Source: a bacterium (Candidatus Blackallbacteria) CG13_big_fil_rev_8_21_14_2_50_49_14 (GTDB lineage Bacteria > Cyanobacteriota > Sericytochromatia > UBA7694). From it: a stretch of DNA of 64,000 nucleotides. Below the pieces are notes generated by a model. That model was not told the DNA's origin and ran no database searches. It was given only the letters and a program-made list of their open reading frames with translations. The translations under genes were made by a program, and so were the position numbers. The stretch covers positions 118,003 through 182,002 of the forward strand of contig PFGG01000055.1 of assembly GCA_002783405.1 (NCBI GenBank), in the 5' to 3' direction. Positions 8,659 through 17,714 of this stretch are shown here, piece by piece (positions within the stretch are counted from its first letter, which is position 1; each line of letters opens with the position of its first letter).

Positions 8659-9195
8659 TTAAGCGTTAGATTTAATATGTTTAATCCAATCTTGAGTTCT
8701 ATTCTCAGAAATAATTTTTTCTGTATGCTTGATAAAATCTAGTAACCACTCCCAAATGCTATTTTTATATTGGATAATTTCTCCATCATCATTGTAAAGA
8801 TAAACAATTTCACTATCTGAGTTTGTCAAAATAAAATTTGGGTTATCACCTCCATATCTAGCAGAAATGACAAAATAATCTGATGGCATTTGAGGTATTT
8901 CTTCAGGACAATTTTCTTCTAGACATTCTTTGGTTATTTCTTGTATGTTATGCCTTATATTTTCGTTTGCTTCGATTAATCTATCATAATAAAAAGCAAA
9001 TTCATATTTATCAATTAAAATTCCTGCATTATGACCAATTAATTTGAGGAAATTTCGATAGTTTTCATTAAAAAATCCATAAGTATTTTCCAAATCTGTT
9101 ATTTCATCTTCAGTACAACCTTTTAAATCTGTTTCACTGCTGCATATTCCACTTTCTAATAATCTATTCTTTAGTTTCTCTTCAAAATGATTCAT
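8659..9195 (-). CDS. SUKH (SMI1/KNR4) family immunity protein
   Basis: The 178-residue protein fits the SUKH superfamily, whose bacterial members neutralise polymorphic toxins. The N-terminal part reads CTEDEITDLENTYGF then FNENYRNFLKLIGHNAGILI (the 'eeeI..lE..yg..LP..yk.fl...nGg' pattern). The rest follows as DYFVISARYGGDNPNFILT and IVYLYNDDGEI ('vi....gg..........g.Vy.....' pattern). The ATG at 9195 shares a base with the stop codon of the upstream toxin gene (TAATG), so the two are translationally coupled. The pairing with a deaminase toxin implies it is the cognate immunity protein. Confidence 0.85.
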   Translation of the reverse strand: MNHFEEKLKNRLLESGICSSETDLKGCTEDEITDLENTYGFFNENYRNFLKLIGHNAGILIDKYEFAFYYDRLIEANENIRHNIQEITKECLEENCPEEIPQMPSDYFVISARYGGDNPNFILTNSDSEIVYLYNDDGEIIQYKNSIWEWLLDFIKHTEKIISENRTQDWIKHIKSNA

Positions 9196-10556
9196 TAATT
9201 TTGTCCTTTCCCTTGAATAATTGTTAGCTTAATTCCTGGTCTTAACTCATTAAATGCCGGTATTGCAAGATTTCCACAGGAAAAACATGATTTTCTATCA
9301 ACTAGAATTGTAAGTTCGCCCTTACTATCTGCTGATGTTTGCTTAAGTAACTGCTCTAAAATATTAATTTCACCATCAGCTTTTCTTGCAGTCCCATTCA
9401 CATAATCCCAGGGTAGAACTCTATTTTCAGAAGTTCCGGGAGCAAATCCAGTTATGTTTTTTTCACCTGAAACACCCTTTAAATTAATAGGCTTCCCATC
9501 AATAGTCCCTTGAGCTACTGAAACAGATTTAAAACCATTTTTTATATTATCTCTATAATTACGTTTTACTCCATCTAATTTGGCATTTTCAACAGCCTCA
9601 GCACGAACAGTTTGTAGTATTTTTTCTTGTTGGTGATTTAAACCAAGTCTGAATTCAGGTAAAACTTTTTTTACACCAAAAGGTCTTCTTAATGTTTCGT
9701 ACAATGAAGTAAAGGTTTCTTTTAAGGATGTTAACGCTTTACTTCCCTGTCGTTTGACAGCACTTTTTATACTTGATAAATAACGTAATGCAGCTTGAGG
9801 ACTAACCTGTTTTAGTTTTGATACAATTTGAGCACTTTTAGCTGAAGTGTATGCAAGAAAACTATCTATGCCGACCAATGCTACTGCATCAGCAAGCTTT
9901 TTTCCTGCTTGCTTCAAATCTCCATGAGGATCCGATATTATATCCGCTGCTTCTAGAACATTTTTCGCAACAGTATATGAACTCGTGCCCACCCCAATTC
10001 CTAATGCTGTAACGGCAATTCCATCAGCAACTAAAGGAGCTCCAAACATATGAGCTGCAGTGTACGCAGAAGCTAAAACAGCCATACTTGTTATGACTTC
10101 CGGTGTCAACAAAGCTCGAACATGTTCTTTCGTAGCCTCTGGAAGGTTATCTATCAAATGTTTTTGTAGCACTTCTTTCGTTCTAGAAAAAAGCTCTTCA
10201 TCACTCATTGAGATACGTTCTTGAGGAGATATTTTTGTAGCATTAGCATTATTGATAGTTACAGATTTTTGATGAATTTCACGAAGACGGATTCTGGATA
10301 CCCCTTGAAATTGAATTTCACCATTTATAGGATTAAAATTGCTTTGCAATAGCTTTTTAACATTTTGCTCACTGGTTAAACCAGCAATAAATTGACTTTC
10401 AGATACAGTGATTTTTCCATCTTTATTGGCCTCTTTTAGCAGTTGTTCAACTTCATTTTGAGTAATACTACCACCAGGCGTTTTTTCCGCATTGGTAGCA
10501 AGCTCTTTTGCTTTTTTAAGTAATTGAGGGCTAATATTATTAACTTTAAAATCCAT
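9195..10556 (-). CDS. Polymorphic toxin with C-terminal nucleic-acid deaminase domain
   Basis: This 453-residue protein has an N-terminal EF-hand-like Ca2+ site (NKDGKITVSES, about residues 49-59). A central Ala-rich hydrophobic helical region (about 140-240) may help membrane passage. The C-terminal domain looks like a BURPS668_1122-type toxin deaminase: DGEINILEQL (D394, E396) followed by SCFSCGNLAIPAFNEL (C424, C427) and PGIKLTII. In this group Asp-x-Glu replaces the usual His-Ala-Glu, and the two Cys bind zinc. The expected activity is deamination of a cytosine or adenine base in nucleic acid. No secretion signal is visible. The start ATG has a good AAAGGAG site. A SUKH immunity gene overlaps its stop codon. 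Confidence 0.8.
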   Translation of the reverse strand: MDFKVNNISPQLLKKAKELATNAEKTPGGSITQNEVEQLLKEANKDGKITVSESQFIAGLTSEQNVKKLLQSNFNPINGEIQFQGVSRIRLREIHQKSVTINNANATKISPQERISMSDEELFSRTKEVLQKHLIDNLPEATKEHVRALLTPEVITSMAVLASAYTAAHMFGAPLVADGIAVTALGIGVGTSSYTVAKNVLEAADIISDPHGDLKQAGKKLADAVALVGIDSFLAYTSAKSAQIVSKLKQVSPQAALRYLSSIKSAVKRQGSKALTSLKETFTSLYETLRRPFGVKKVLPEFRLGLNHQQEKILQTVRAEAVENAKLDGVKRNYRDNIKNGFKSVSVAQGTIDGKPINLKGVSGEKNITGFAPGTSENRVLPWDYVNGTARKADGEINILEQLLKQTSADSKGELTILVDRKSCFSCGNLAIPAFNELRPGIKLTIIQGKGQN

Positions 10557-10589
10557 AGTTGAACTCCTTTCTTAATAAATTATGTATTA

Positions 10590-10785
10590 TCAGTCGCCAA
10601 GACGATATTCTTCTTTTAAACCACTTGCGCCAGTCAAGTGGGTGCATATGTTGCAAGGCAAGCAGGGCCTTGAATCAGGCTCTTTTTCATGCGCTAAAAT
10701 TTGAGTCATACTGACCTTTTTCGCCTCACTGTGTTATTCTCAAGGCGCAAAGGCGTATCATAATTGGGTTTTACCCTGATTGTCC
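10590..10785 (-). repeat. Cassette leader with 39-codon mini-ORF (copy A)
   Basis: This lies between the attC-like site at 10786-10848 and the toxin gene. On the minus strand it carries a mini-ORF from ATG 10709 to TGA 10590 (39 codons, containing THLTGASG). It also holds the conserved hairpin CTTG-ACT-GGC-GCAAG (10624-10638 on the plus strand reads as its complement). The same hairpin sits in the leaders at 21108, 17542 and 25323. An extra CGCCT...AGGCG hairpin lies upstream. This copy is the most diverged of the four. Together with the hairpin it fills the ~330-base gap. Confidence 0.5.
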
Positions 10786-10848
10786 TTGCAACACCGCAGA
10801 TATCTTGCGACCGAAGGGAGACAAGATGATCTGCTCTTGTTGGCCAAA
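10786..10848 (-). repeat. attC-like recombination hairpin A
   Basis: The outer arms CAACA and TGTTGG(CC) enclose an inner stem GCAGAT-a-TCTTG / CAAGA-tg-ATCTGC with an unpaired base or bases and a ~14-base loop. This is the two-stem layout of integron attC sites, where core sites end in AAC and GTT. It begins 36 bases after the stop codon of the gene at 10884, the position expected for the attC of a minus-strand cassette. Confidence 0.6.
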
Positions 10849-10883
10849 TTTGAGTACCAAATAATTTTTAGATAAATGCTCAT

Positions 10884-12464
10884 TCATGGTTGCGTTTGAC
10901 AAGGAAGATTAAAGACGCCACTTGATAGACAAACGTCTTGGAAAATGCATGTTCTACAGCAGAGGAATTGTTCAAATGGCCAGATTTCACAAAAGGCTTC
11001 TCCCGAAGGTCGACTACGCTTAAATGAAGATGAACTCGGTATCTGATGGCTTTTTGCTGACGTTACTTGTTGATGAGCACAGTGATGCAATTCTAGCGCA
11101 TCTGCTCTAAAAAAGGACTTTAAATCAAAGTCACGCCTTACAATTGGTACAGTTGTATTTGCAACACCACAACTATTACAAGAACTCCACTGATAATAAT
11201 GGTGAGTGGTCAAACAATCAGAGTTTGTTGGACTATGTAAAATAAAGTGTTGAAACTCGCCTGTAACAAGATAAATGTGGTCTTCAGACGGTGTAGAGCG
11301 GTCTTTCAGCTCAATAACACTTTTTAAATCCTCAAAGCTCACACTACCATAATGGTGGTTTAGTGTTTGCGGTTGAAATTGCCCTCCTGTCATGTACCCT
11401 TCAACACGCTGGAATAGCTCATCTGAATATTGTTGAACAGACTGCAAATGGTGTCCTAAGCCTGCATAGTTACCTGGCATATCAAATTCATTGGTGCCCC
11501 TTATGTAACACCAAGATCCATTTATCGAGTGTAGAAATACCATAGGTGAAACAATAATTTCAGCGGCTCCTCCAGAAGATACGGTACTGGGCTTCTTATG
11601 CCTAATCAAGTATAATCCCCTCAAAGCATAATCAAATAAAGATGATTTGAACCCAATTTCACCAATGTTGATTTCGTGGAGAGTCTCTCTCAAATTAACA
11701 TAAGCGAGTTCACCAAAAATTATATTTAGGTTGCTCTCAATTTTCGCGTGAGAAGAAAATAGTAAGAGCTGATCATTTGTGAAATTTGGTGTATCAGAAA
11801 AAATTTTATCAGGTTGTGTAAAAATCAGCAGCCACTCGCCATTGGTGATAGCCACTTTTTTAGGGTAACTATTTGTTCTAGAATAAATTGCCTTTACATA
11901 TCCTTGAAGCTGAGGAATATGCGCTTTCCAAGGCCCTGAGATTTGAGCACCTCGCAATGCTTTTGCTATGATCTCTACAATTTTCTCATCTTCAGATAAC
12001 CCATTAGTTATTCCTGCACGAACCAGAGCATTTGTAGCGGGGAGCTGTTCGCTTGGACGTTTTGCCTCGAAAAGCATGAGGGGTGTAATACTGGTTCTTT
12101 GTTGCTCAAATCCAAGATAATCAAAGTACTGCCATTGATTTCCTGTAACATGGCTTTGCGGCTCAATGACAGTGTTAACATACTCCAATGTTTGTCTTCT
12201 ATCTAACCTGGCAGTTGTTGTATGCCAGTTGAGAGCATTCAGGAATGGATCTAAGAATGTTAATCGCAACTGCGCTTCTAAAAGGCCTTTGTTTAACTCA
12301 TCTTCAGCAGATTGTGTTGCGGCTGGACTTAAACCCGCAGCTTGATTTTTTCTCGCAAAAACTTCTCTTATCTTGTCATAAATTGGGTTGTAATGTTGTT
12401 CGTACTCAGTTCGAAATTTCTTATAGAGACTCTCAAAATCAGTTGCATTTCGTGTTAAACTCAC
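10884..12464 (-). CDS. PD-(D/E)XK nuclease-like protein with Cys-rich C-terminus
   Basis: This 526-residue protein overlaps the stop of the STAND gene by four bases (GTGA) and is surely its partner. The N-terminal third resembles HsdR-type or related PD-(D/E)XK nucleases: LLEAQLRLTFLDPFLNALNWH, then FDYLGFEQQRT and LMLFEAKRP, the last providing a likely Glu-Ala-Lys catalytic core. A second strand region reads YPKKVAITNGEWLLIF, also usual in restriction-type nucleases. The last 110 residues hold many Cys and His (SSCNSCG, LHHCAH, FLCCRTCIFQDVC), suggesting one or two zinc sites or a metal cluster. A GTG start is used. It probably cuts or binds nucleic acid as part of a defence pair. The exact family is not recognised. 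Confidence 0.65.
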   Translation of the reverse strand: MSLTRNATDFESLYKKFRTEYEQHYNPIYDKIREVFARKNQAAGLSPAATQSAEDELNKGLLEAQLRLTFLDPFLNALNWHTTTARLDRRQTLEYVNTVIEPQSHVTGNQWQYFDYLGFEQQRTSITPLMLFEAKRPSEQLPATNALVRAGITNGLSEDEKIVEIIAKALRGAQISGPWKAHIPQLQGYVKAIYSRTNSYPKKVAITNGEWLLIFTQPDKIFSDTPNFTNDQLLLFSSHAKIESNLNIIFGELAYVNLRETLHEINIGEIGFKSSLFDYALRGLYLIRHKKPSTVSSGGAAEIIVSPMVFLHSINGSWCYIRGTNEFDMPGNYAGLGHHLQSVQQYSDELFQRVEGYMTGGQFQPQTLNHHYGSVSFEDLKSVIELKDRSTPSEDHIYLVTGEFQHFILHSPTNSDCLTTHHYYQWSSCNSCGVANTTVPIVRRDFDLKSFFRADALELHHCAHQQVTSAKSHQIPSSSSFKRSRPSGEAFCEIWPFEQFLCCRTCIFQDVCLSSGVFNLPCQTQP

Positions 12465-15400
12465 CGTAGCACTTCCTCGAGCTGATACGTAAGTTCCCGG
12501 GCCTCTAACCAGCCGGCGTTAACAAATAAATCTAGGATTTGTATAAGAGACGCTTGATTTGCTGAGTCTTGAAGTACATAACGATGATCTGCAAATAGTT
12601 TGTTTAATATTTTAATGATGGTGTCTTTGGCTTGCCATTCGTACTCATATCCACCGCCCTCACTTTTTCCCAGAATATAACTTAGATGATGAAATACTAA
12701 GGCTGGGTCAACGTGGATGCAGTTTTCAAGTAATTCAATTAGATGATGAATAATACTAGGATGCCTAAACGTGGTTAACTCTACAAGGAACTCTCCTATA
12801 TGCTCTAAGAGAGATTGTAACGGAAGATTAATATCAGGTTCGTTTTCAGACAAATTACTATTTTTTGAACTTTTCACTAGATTCTCTGAAGCAAAATAAA
12901 ATTGAGCTGCGATCTGATCTGCAACACCAATAATATTTGTTCTGATTTGGAGTCCTGTAGAAGAATCATCGCTTTGAACCAGAGATTCCTGCCATGAAGC
13001 CAACAGCCTAGAAAGAACTTCTTTAAAGAACAATTTCAATTTGGATTGGATACCGGCTTCTTGATTAGTCAACTGTTTTCGCAGTGAAAAGATTAGCCCT
13101 CGAAACTCTTCGCTATATTGTGGAAGTAGCTGTATTGAATCACCGAGAAACTGAGACATGCGTTTATTATTAAATATATATAGCCAAAGATGAATAAATA
13201 AGCATGTTTCTCTCACTTTTTCTGATGATTCACTCGTTTCAGGTTGAATATGATTAAATAAAACCTCTGTCATGGACTCGATTCGGTTTGGATGTAGTTT
13301 GGCGAGATTTATTATCCAAGGATTTAGTCCATAGAAGACTTTTATGCAAGTTTCATGCTGAAAAAATCCTTCTAGAATTTCCCAGAATAAGTTTTGATGG
13401 TCTCTATAAATGTTAATTAGATATGAGAGAAGTTGATAACGTATTGAAGGGTCAGGGTCTTGAGCAAATACCTGGATGGCATCTAAGAGGTCTTTATCTT
13501 GCATGTAAAGCTTGTGTCTTACAAGGAAAGTAATTGCTCGTGTCGTTGATACGAGGGGAGTAGATGAATATAATGAAGATTCGTCAAACTGTTTGTTTAC
13601 TCTTTCCCAATCCTCTTCTCTTGGCAATCCTTGGGAAAGGAGTAGAATTTTTTTGATAAGTTCCAGGTCATTAGGTTGTAGTAACTGGGAAACATCTTCG
13701 TTTGCTAAGAGAGTAAAACATCCCTCCGTTAGGTTGCTCCATGCCTGTTCTAAACTACCTTCAGTGTTAGTGTCATGATTAAAGTTCTTTAAAAAAGTGA
13801 ATAACTCACCTAATTTTATTGGCAACTCAATGGACAATGTAGCATGTGTTATTGAACCGGATTGGTATGCAGACATCATCGATTGCAAGTCTTTATTGAA
13901 CTGTTTTAAACGGACTGTTTCCTGATCTTCAGGCGATTTTTTCGATCTGGAAGTGCCAAAGAAAAACTCATAATCCTCATCGTCTTCATCTATTGGCTGA
14001 AACCTACTTGAGCTAAACAAGGGAGTATTTGGAATAAACTTTTGTGAAGGGTCATTAAGTAATTCTTTAATCTCTTCACTTTGAATATTTTCAGGAATTA
14101 AACAAGTGATGAACTTATTTCGAGCTCTTTCAGGCTCATGTAGGATACCAGCACCATATAAAGGGATTGAAAGAATAGTTTGCTCAATTTTTTGCCTGTC
14201 TTCCCTTTCAAGCGTGGGATGAAGAATGAGAATGAGTTGTCCAAGCGCATAGGATGTATCTGGAGCAATGAAAAGCTCGGGTGTCCAAGTTAACTCTTTT
14301 ATGAATAATCCAATGGCTACCGGAGATTTTGCCCCCCACTCAATTAATCGTTTCCAGAGAACAGCTTGGACATTGTTGTGAGTAAGGAACAAGAGCAATT
14401 TATACAATAGTTCAATGTTCCCAGAAGTACTTAAACTAAGAATATAGTTCTCAAAAGAAATTAATATCTTCTTGGCTGAATCTCTATCGTAGGTATCCCC
14501 ATAATCCCAAATATAGCTATGATCATAGGCTATTTTGGCAGTAGTTCCCTTGAAGTAAAAGTCTCGAATAGGTTCGTCTTTTGTGTGGTGTTCTGTTTGT
14601 GCATAGTAACTAACAATGTGAATGAGGGCCTCAGTTGCTTCAAGGGGACACTTTTCAAGAAAAGAGTTAAAATCTTTAGCAAGTGAATATCGAACACCTT
14701 CATAGTCCTGCTTAACGGTCGAGTGAAGACCCAATATCTGTGATGGTGGCCCAATACTCGAAACTTCAGTGCTTGTTTCAGTATATTCAAATACTTTTAT
14801 ATATAGGTCTTTAGCAAATTCAGGTGATATTTCATAAAAGTTTTTTAGCCCATTAGCTATCCAAAACAACTCTTTGCTACCATATTGTTGAATATGAGGC
14901 ATTCGAATTGCTTGCCGGAGCAAGGTGTCAGATTCAGTTGAGTTACTATGGAAAGTCCAGCAGACATTCCGGATTCCTTCTGTAGAGAAAAATAAATTCA
15001 CTTCTGGTTGTCGCCAAGCCCAAGCCAATAGCCTTCGAGCAGATATACCTGCATTTTGCAATGCAGGCTCAGACGAGGGTAAGTTTTTTGCCTGTTGACA
15101 GATCAGCCGAAGAAGTTGACTTGCATGTACAAAAACTTCTTTTCGCTCATGTCGAGAGGCAACTTCAATAAATTGACTCCAAGACAAAATATCAAAAGAA
15201 TCATTATTTTTCTTAGCAACAAGGAGCGCGCCAATAAGATGTTTGAGCATCTCGTCTGCAATGCTCATCTCCGTTTCGATTGGTGATGCCAACTTGAAAA
15301 TTAGTGGATGATAATCAACCAGACAATAAGGTGACTCACTTATTGTCATAGCTGGGATTGTTTTAGCTATGCCAGACGCCTGGGAAGATGCTTGTAATTG

Positions 15401-17398
15401 AAAAGATATACCCCAAAAGTTTTCTTTGTCTTGACGCCAAAGATCCTGAAAGAACATGAGTAGGCTGGGTCTGATAAACAGCAGTTTTGCCGGTTCACTG
15501 AGAGCGTTAATTAAATCTTCGTCCTTCAGCCGCATTAGAAATAGTCTAAAAATAGCGTAGTCAAAAATAATATGGTGGGAAAATGAGAGATGCTTTATGC
15601 TTCTCTGTACACTTTCACTTAAGACATTTCGCTGAAGAAGGTATACTAATGGGCCGCTCGATATGGGTGAGCTTTCATCTAACACTCTCATTCTCTGCTC
15701 GGATACCATTGTGTTAGTCAGTTGAGCTAACACACTTTCTCGTGCCCTACTATCTGAAAAGTTTCCAATCACAACTTGGTTCCAGTATAAGTCAAGCAAC
15801 TCTAAGCGAGATTCAAATAAAGCAAGTTTATCGATCTCTACATCATTTTCAAGTAGCTGAGCAATGAGTTTGAAATTGAATAAATTTTTGCATAGTTCAT
15901 ATAGCTTGCTATCAGTTTGCAAGGCCTGAATGAATTGATGAATTTTTGAGTGTTGCCGTGCTAAGCTATCAAGCTCAAAATTGGTAAGCCTAGGGATATT
16001 TATATGCGATACTTTTGAGAATTCTGAATCAACGAATACTCTCTCTGGGGGAGTTCCACGAAAAATTTGTCGCAAGGCATCACTATATCGTAGGTCAAAC
16101 TTGCGTATCGAAACGATAACTTTCCAATGATGCGTTTCAAGCAGATTCTTGTTCTTGATCAATAACCGGAAAGTAGCTTGGGATTCAGCTGTTCGAGCAG
16201 CGTCCATTGCATCAATGATTAAAAATTTAGGTGAGGTTGGCCAGTTCTCAAGAATTGCTTCTATAGGATGTTCTAAACCTATTTCTTGTTGCAGGCTCGG
16301 CAAACTGGCCGCTTCAAATTGGTCTGCAAGAAATAGGAGATATGGTTGGGCTGTATGCTTAAGCTTTGTCACTAGATCAAAAATTGCACCTGACTTTCCT
16401 GCGCCAGGGTCTCCAACAACAAGAAGATAAGGATAAGTGGTGGCTGCATCTATTAAGGCGGCAGAAGAGCTTCGTTGAATATTTAAATTATTCTCGTGTG
16501 TTTCGTCAAGAAAAATACAAGATTTTTCTTTTAATTCGTTATATGCCCGCTGAGATATAGAACGAAGTTTTTCTATGTCTCTTTGAAAACTTCTGACTGT
16601 TTGTAGTAATTTTCCAGAGCGTAAAAATTCTTCCTGAAGCGCATGTTGATCTAACCCTCCTCGCAAGATACTCCTTTGTTTACACAAAGCTAACAACTGT
16701 TTCCAAGCATCGTCAGCTTGGTCTGGCTCTTGTAAGACTACTTGTCTGAGGAGGTTGAGTGCTTCAATCTCATTATGTTCACTGGTATCTAAATTAAATA
16801 TCTGAACCCAAGATAGTTGCAGAATTTTGGTGAGCTCGTTTTGACTTGGAAGTGTACCTTTTTTATCTTTCCAACTTTGATTAAGATGGCTACAAAAAGT
16901 TTTTAACGCAGCTTCTTGATCTTTACTTATCTTAGAATATAAGTTTTGAACGGTTTCAGAACCAGTAAGGCCTCTTACTTTATCCAGTGCTTTTTTGAGA
17001 TTTAATCGCACTGTACCTGGTGAACAAGAGCTAGTAGCTAAGATAAATCGCGATTTGTTGAAGGGTGTCAACTGAGCTGATTGTAGGATAGAAAAGTACT
17101 GTTCTACAAATTGATTTGCGACACTAGCTAGTTCAGATGTGGAAGTCGTTTCGAGATTTATTGAATGTTTTGCTTGTATATAGATTAAATCTTGCTGCGA
17201 TGTAACAAGTTTTAAGTCATCAATGGGCTCATCTGATTCACAGTACAATTGCTCTAATACTCTATCGGAGGGCAACTCCCACAATGGTTGAACATTTTTT
17301 TCTGCCAAAATCTGAACTGCAAACCATGCTGCAAGCTTATCCTGATATTCAAAGCCACCTTGCGCAGTTGCGCCGCCACTCTGTTTCTTCTTTGGCAT
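12461..17398 (-). CDS. Cap4-like nuclease / STAND ATPase defence protein
   Basis: This is a 1645-residue protein. The first ~110 residues match the Cap4-type PD-(D/E)XK nuclease: GGATAQGGFEYQDKLAAWFA, ESDEPIDDLKLV, LIYIQAKHS (Asp...Gln-x-Lys). A STAND-type P-loop domain follows, with Walker A GDPGAGKS near residue 331 and Walker B KFLIIDAMDA near 395. The remaining ~1100 residues are helical-repeat sequence without named motifs, as in the sensor regions of Avs-type proteins. By analogy it would sense a phage protein, oligomerise on ATP and degrade DNA. That role is inferred. I prefer ATG 17398 over a TTG six bases upstream. Its stop overlaps the start of the nuclease-like gene at 12464. A leader ORF stops about 7 bases upstream, suggesting coupling. 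Confidence 0.78.
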   Translation of the reverse strand: MPKKKQSGGATAQGGFEYQDKLAAWFAVQILAEKNVQPLWELPSDRVLEQLYCESDEPIDDLKLVTSQQDLIYIQAKHSINLETTSTSELASVANQFVEQYFSILQSAQLTPFNKSRFILATSSCSPGTVRLNLKKALDKVRGLTGSETVQNLYSKISKDQEAALKTFCSHLNQSWKDKKGTLPSQNELTKILQLSWVQIFNLDTSEHNEIEALNLLRQVVLQEPDQADDAWKQLLALCKQRSILRGGLDQHALQEEFLRSGKLLQTVRSFQRDIEKLRSISQRAYNELKEKSCIFLDETHENNLNIQRSSSAALIDAATTYPYLLVVGDPGAGKSGAIFDLVTKLKHTAQPYLLFLADQFEAASLPSLQQEIGLEHPIEAILENWPTSPKFLIIDAMDAARTAESQATFRLLIKNKNLLETHHWKVIVSIRKFDLRYSDALRQIFRGTPPERVFVDSEFSKVSHINIPRLTNFELDSLARQHSKIHQFIQALQTDSKLYELCKNLFNFKLIAQLLENDVEIDKLALFESRLELLDLYWNQVVIGNFSDSRARESVLAQLTNTMVSEQRMRVLDESSPISSGPLVYLLQRNVLSESVQRSIKHLSFSHHIIFDYAIFRLFLMRLKDEDLINALSEPAKLLFIRPSLLMFFQDLWRQDKENFWGISFQLQASSQASGIAKTIPAMTISESPYCLVDYHPLIFKLASPIETEMSIADEMLKHLIGALLVAKKNNDSFDILSWSQFIEVASRHERKEVFVHASQLLRLICQQAKNLPSSEPALQNAGISARRLLAWAWRQPEVNLFFSTEGIRNVCWTFHSNSTESDTLLRQAIRMPHIQQYGSKELFWIANGLKNFYEISPEFAKDLYIKVFEYTETSTEVSSIGPPSQILGLHSTVKQDYEGVRYSLAKDFNSFLEKCPLEATEALIHIVSYYAQTEHHTKDEPIRDFYFKGTTAKIAYDHSYIWDYGDTYDRDSAKKILISFENYILSLSTSGNIELLYKLLLFLTHNNVQAVLWKRLIEWGAKSPVAIGLFIKELTWTPELFIAPDTSYALGQLILILHPTLEREDRQKIEQTILSIPLYGAGILHEPERARNKFITCLIPENIQSEEIKELLNDPSQKFIPNTPLFSSSRFQPIDEDDEDYEFFFGTSRSKKSPEDQETVRLKQFNKDLQSMMSAYQSGSITHATLSIELPIKLGELFTFLKNFNHDTNTEGSLEQAWSNLTEGCFTLLANEDVSQLLQPNDLELIKKILLLSQGLPREEDWERVNKQFDESSLYSSTPLVSTTRAITFLVRHKLYMQDKDLLDAIQVFAQDPDPSIRYQLLSYLINIYRDHQNLFWEILEGFFQHETCIKVFYGLNPWIINLAKLHPNRIESMTEVLFNHIQPETSESSEKVRETCLFIHLWLYIFNNKRMSQFLGDSIQLLPQYSEEFRGLIFSLRKQLTNQEAGIQSKLKLFFKEVLSRLLASWQESLVQSDDSSTGLQIRTNIIGVADQIAAQFYFASENLVKSSKNSNLSENEPDINLPLQSLLEHIGEFLVELTTFRHPSIIHHLIELLENCIHVDPALVFHHLSYILGKSEGGGYEYEWQAKDTIIKILNKLFADHRYVLQDSANQASLIQILDLFVNAGWLEARELTYQLEEVLR

Positions 17399-17405
17399 AA
17401 TCAAT

Positions 17406-17648
17406 TCAGTGTTGTTCCTTAGCAGTTTTGGTGTTCCAAAATGGAACCATCGAAAAAATGAATAGCCGATTAAGCATGTTTTTTTGGATGTGCTTTAATT
17501 TTATCATTTTGTTCTTGCTGAAATAGAGACTAAAACAATGTCTTGCGCCAGTCAAGACCATAAAATTAGTTGGCCAGCCTGGTGGATTTTGTGATGTAAT
17601 AAAAGGGTTCATAAGCTCACCGTTATTAGGTTTGATGGCCGTCAGGTC
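17406..17648 (-). repeat. Cassette leader with mini-ORF (copy C)
   Basis: Directly after the attC-like site, the minus strand carries a conserved leader closely matching copy D at 25323-25437. Within it, ATG 17612 opens a mini-ORF starting MNPFITSQNPPGWPTN, which continues to a stop at 17406, just before the STAND gene. The frame is also open back into the hairpin (ATG 17714). The hairpin CTTG-ACT-GGC-GCAAG lies at 17542-17556. The matching copy D peptide begins MNTFIISQNPPGWPTN, so the reading frame itself is conserved. No known domain is recognised. Confidence 0.6.
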
Positions 17649-17713
17649 TGGCCAACAATCAAAATCACTTGCAGAGCGAAGCAGCGTCAAGTGCATTTTG
17701 TGCGAGTTGGCCA
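17649..17713 (-). repeat. attC-like recombination hairpin C
   Basis: This is the clearest copy. The outer arms TGGCCAAC and GTTGGCCA pair perfectly over eight bases. The inner stem CAAAAT-CACTTG / CAAGTG-c-ATTTTG pairs over twelve with one extra C. The loop contains AGAGCGAAGCAGC. Unpaired spacers of unequal length separate the two stems, as in attC sites. It starts two bases after the stop of the methyltransferase gene, exactly where the attC of a minus-strand cassette should be. Confidence 0.7.
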
Positions 17714-17714
17714 T

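Noticed and set aside
17406..17714. 102-residue protein starting inside the attC-like hairpin
   Set aside because: Its first third is the hairpin itself. Only the part from ATG 17612 is shared with another copy, so I list it as a leader mini-ORF and not as a separate gene.
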